Part shown: in pieces, positions 5,966 to 7,685 of the stretch | Layout: the number at the start of each line of letters is the position of its first letter | How positions within the stretch are numbered: position 1 is the stretch's first letter | Assembly: GCA_003456035.1 (NCBI GenBank) | Contig: DMPJ01000496.1 | Coordinates: 1 to 7,685 of the forward strand | Origin: Planktothrix sp. UBA8402 | GTDB lineage: Bacteria; Cyanobacteriota; Cyanobacteriia; Cyanobacteriales; Microcoleaceae | Direction of reading: 5' to 3' | Length of the DNA stretch: 7,685 nt | Program-made: the position numbers and the translations under genes | Notes under the pieces: model-generated | Seen by the model: the letters and a program-made list of their open reading frames with translations, nothing else | Told to the model about the DNA's origin: nothing | Databases searched by the model: none

Positions 5966-7685
5966 ATGAGTCCATTGATTCCCGATTCTATTGTCAACGA
6001 TCTAATGGCCGAGAATAATGAAACTGCAACCTCTTTAGACCATTGGCAACGAGAGTTTGTGGCTAACCTTCTCTATCTTCAAGGTCAATTACCGACAACC
6101 GCAACTCCCCAAGAATTATATCAAGCTTTAGCTCATACTATTCGACAATTTTTAATGCCTTCCTGGGTCAAAACAACTCAAACCTATTCCCAAAATAAAG
6201 TTAAACAGGTTTGCTATTTTTCTACCGAATATTCCTTGGGATCTCATCTAGCTAATCATCTGATCAATTTTAATTTATGGGAACCTTTAAAACAATCCCT
6301 AGAAGCCTTTAACTTAAACTTACAAGACTTAATTGATCAAGAAATAGAACCCAGTTTAGGATATGGAAATGTCGCCCAATTACCCGTTGATGAATTAGAT
6401 TCTCTTTCTACATTGAATCTGCCCGCTATTGCCTATGGAATTCGCTATGAATTTGGTAGTTTTGATCAAGAAATTCACCAAGGTTGGCAAGTAGAAAGGA
6501 TTGATAAATGGTTGCGTTATGGAAATCCCTGGGAAATTGCCCGTCCAGAAGCAATGGTGGAGGTGCAGTTAGGCGGTCATACAGAAGCCTATTATGACCA
6601 ACAAGAACGTTATCGGGTACGTTGGATTTCTGATCGGCGGATCAAAGGAGTTCCATCTGATACACCGATTTCCGGTTATCAAAGTCATACCGTTAATACC
6701 TTAAGATTATGGAAAGCAGAACCAATTGTTTCCTATAATTCTCAAGATTTTAATATTGGGGATTATTATGGCATAGTTCAGGGAAAACCATTCGTTGAAT
6801 TACTCACAAAAGTATTATATCCCCATGATGAAAGGATTCAACAAAAACAACTACGTTTAGAACAACAATTCTTTTTTGTATCTTGTTCACTACAGGATAT
6901 GATTCGGAATCATCTAGGGACTGGAGAGAATTTAGAGACATTTCATCAGCGCTATTCTATTCAACTGCATGATACTTCCAGTGCGATCGCTATTGCCGAA
7001 TTAATGCGATTATTTGTAGATGAATATGGCTTAGAATGGGAAAAATCCTGGTCAATTACACGACAAACTTTTACCTATCTTAACCCCACACTGTTACCCG
7101 AACTTCAAGAAAAATGGGCTGTGGGATTATTAGGGAGTTTATTACCCCGTCACTTAGAAATTATCTATGAAATTAATAATCAATTTTTGATTAGAGTTCG
7201 TAATCAATATCCGGGGGATTTTGCCAAATTATCCCAATTATCTTTAATTGATGAAACCGGAGAAAGATATGTTCGTATGACCCATTTAGCTTGTATTGGA
7301 AGTTATGCGATTAATGGTATTTCTCTATGGCAAACTGAATGTTTAAAGCAATCAATTATTCCTGATTTTTATGAATTAACACCGGAAAAATTCAAGGCAA
7401 TTAGTAATGGAATTACTCCCCGGCGTTGGTTGGTTTTAGCTAATCCCCGTTTGACCGAATTAATTACCCATAAAATTGGTAATAGCTGGATTAAAAATTT
7501 TGCCGATTTGCGTTGTTTAGAATCACAACTGGATCAGGTAGAATTTCGTTTGGCTTGGCGAAATATTAAACAGCAAAACAAACGACAACTGGCTGATTAT
7601 ATTCAACAAAATTGTGGAATTACGGTTAATTCTGATTCTATTTTTGATATTTCAATTGAACGAATTCAAGAATATAAACGTCGCA
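5966..7685 (+). CDS. glycogen phosphorylase-like protein, divergent (5' part only)
   Basis: The first 573 codons of a gene that continues past the right edge; the family is about 800-850 residues. Glycogen phosphorylases (GT35) release glucose 1-phosphate from glycogen using pyridoxal phosphate. Co-linear family segments are clear: LPAIAYGIRYEFGSF (152-166), WLRYGNPWEIARPE (182-195), TPISGYQSHTVNTLRLWKAE (233-252), KVLYPHDE (282-289), LPRHLEIIYEIN (393-404), NGITPRRWL (481-489) and DISIERIQEYKRR (561-573), which keeps the phosphate-site Arg and Lys of RIHEYKR. Several usually invariant sites differ: the GNGGLGRLAACFLDS signature is LGYGNVAQLPVDELDS (131-146), LNDTHPA is LHDTSSA (334-340), TNHTVLPE is LNPTLLPE (372-379), GSHxVNG is GSYAING (445-451) and RIHEYK is RIQEYK. 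The PLP-lysine region lies beyond the window. It may be a second, specialised or inactive paralogue, so I give no glgP symbol. The start ATG has no strong Shine-Dalgarno. Confidence 0.85.
   Translation, partial: MSPLIPDSIVNDLMAENNETATSLDHWQREFVANLLYLQGQLPTTATPQELYQALAHTIRQFLMPSWVKTTQTYSQNKVKQVCYFSTEYSLGSHLANHLINFNLWEPLKQSLEAFNLNLQDLIDQEIEPSLGYGNVAQLPVDELDSLSTLNLPAIAYGIRYEFGSFDQEIHQGWQVERIDKWLRYGNPWEIARPEAMVEVQLGGHTEAYYDQQERYRVRWISDRRIKGVPSDTPISGYQSHTVNTLRLWKAEPIVSYNSQDFNIGDYYGIVQGKPFVELLTKVLYPHDERIQQKQLRLEQQFFFVSCSLQDMIRNHLGTGENLETFHQRYSIQLHDTSSAIAIAELMRLFVDEYGLEWEKSWSITRQTFTYLNPTLLPELQEKWAVGLLGSLLPRHLEIIYEINNQFLIRVRNQYPGDFAKLSQLSLIDETGERYVRMTHLACIGSYAINGISLWQTECLKQSIIPDFYELTPEKFKAISNGITPRRWLVLANPRLTELITHKIGNSWIKNFADLRCLESQLDQVEFRLAWRNIKQQNKRQLADYIQQNCGITVNSDSIFDISIERIQEYKRR

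Noticed and set aside
1..7685. Search for CRISPR arrays, insertion sequences, tRNA/rRNA genes, prophage or defence genes
   Set aside because: No direct spaced repeats, transposase motifs, tRNA-like cloverleaf or defence-family domains were seen. The gene content is metabolic and housekeeping.

Overview
The window most likely comes from a cyanobacterium, probably a filamentous Planktothrix/Oscillatoria-like organism. The direct evidence is eight perfect copies of the palindrome GCGATCGC (HIP1, the hallmark over-represented octamer of many cyanobacteria) in 7.7 kb. AT-rich codon use, a transaldolase with a C-terminal EF-hand pair (a known cyanobacterial architecture), and intergenic hairpin repeats of the type scattered through filamentous cyanobacterial genomes all agree. 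The genus is inference only.

Layout, left to right. The last 18 codons of an unidentified upstream gene overlap, by one base (TAATG), a 597-residue multi-pass membrane glycosyltransferase of the ArnT/PMT type. This gene converges on leuB (3-isopropylmalate dehydrogenase, minus strand). The gap between them holds one or two intrinsic terminators and a possible short transcript. leuB is divergent from a universal stress protein gene. Downstream of that gene comes a G/C-tract palindromic repeat that abuts a start-less 39-codon remnant of what looks like an AI-2E family permease C-terminus. Then follow a DUF1269-type glycine-rich membrane protein, a dispersed-type hairpin, the transaldolase/EF-hand gene with a good extended -10 promoter, another hairpin, and the first 573 codons of a glycogen phosphorylase-like gene that runs off the right edge.

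Functionally this is mostly housekeeping: envelope glycan or lipid modification, leucine biosynthesis, stress response, the non-oxidative pentose phosphate pathway and glycogen breakdown. The transaldolase and phosphorylase genes are adjacent and co-oriented, and both feed dark carbohydrate catabolism, but a strong hairpin separates them, so they are probably not a simple operon. I see no evidence of an undescribed multi-gene system, CRISPR array, prophage, insertion sequence, tRNA or rRNA. The most interesting points are the phosphorylase-like protein, whose active-site signature residues are replaced at several positions while the overall fold is kept, and the decayed permease fragment next to the palindromic repeat.
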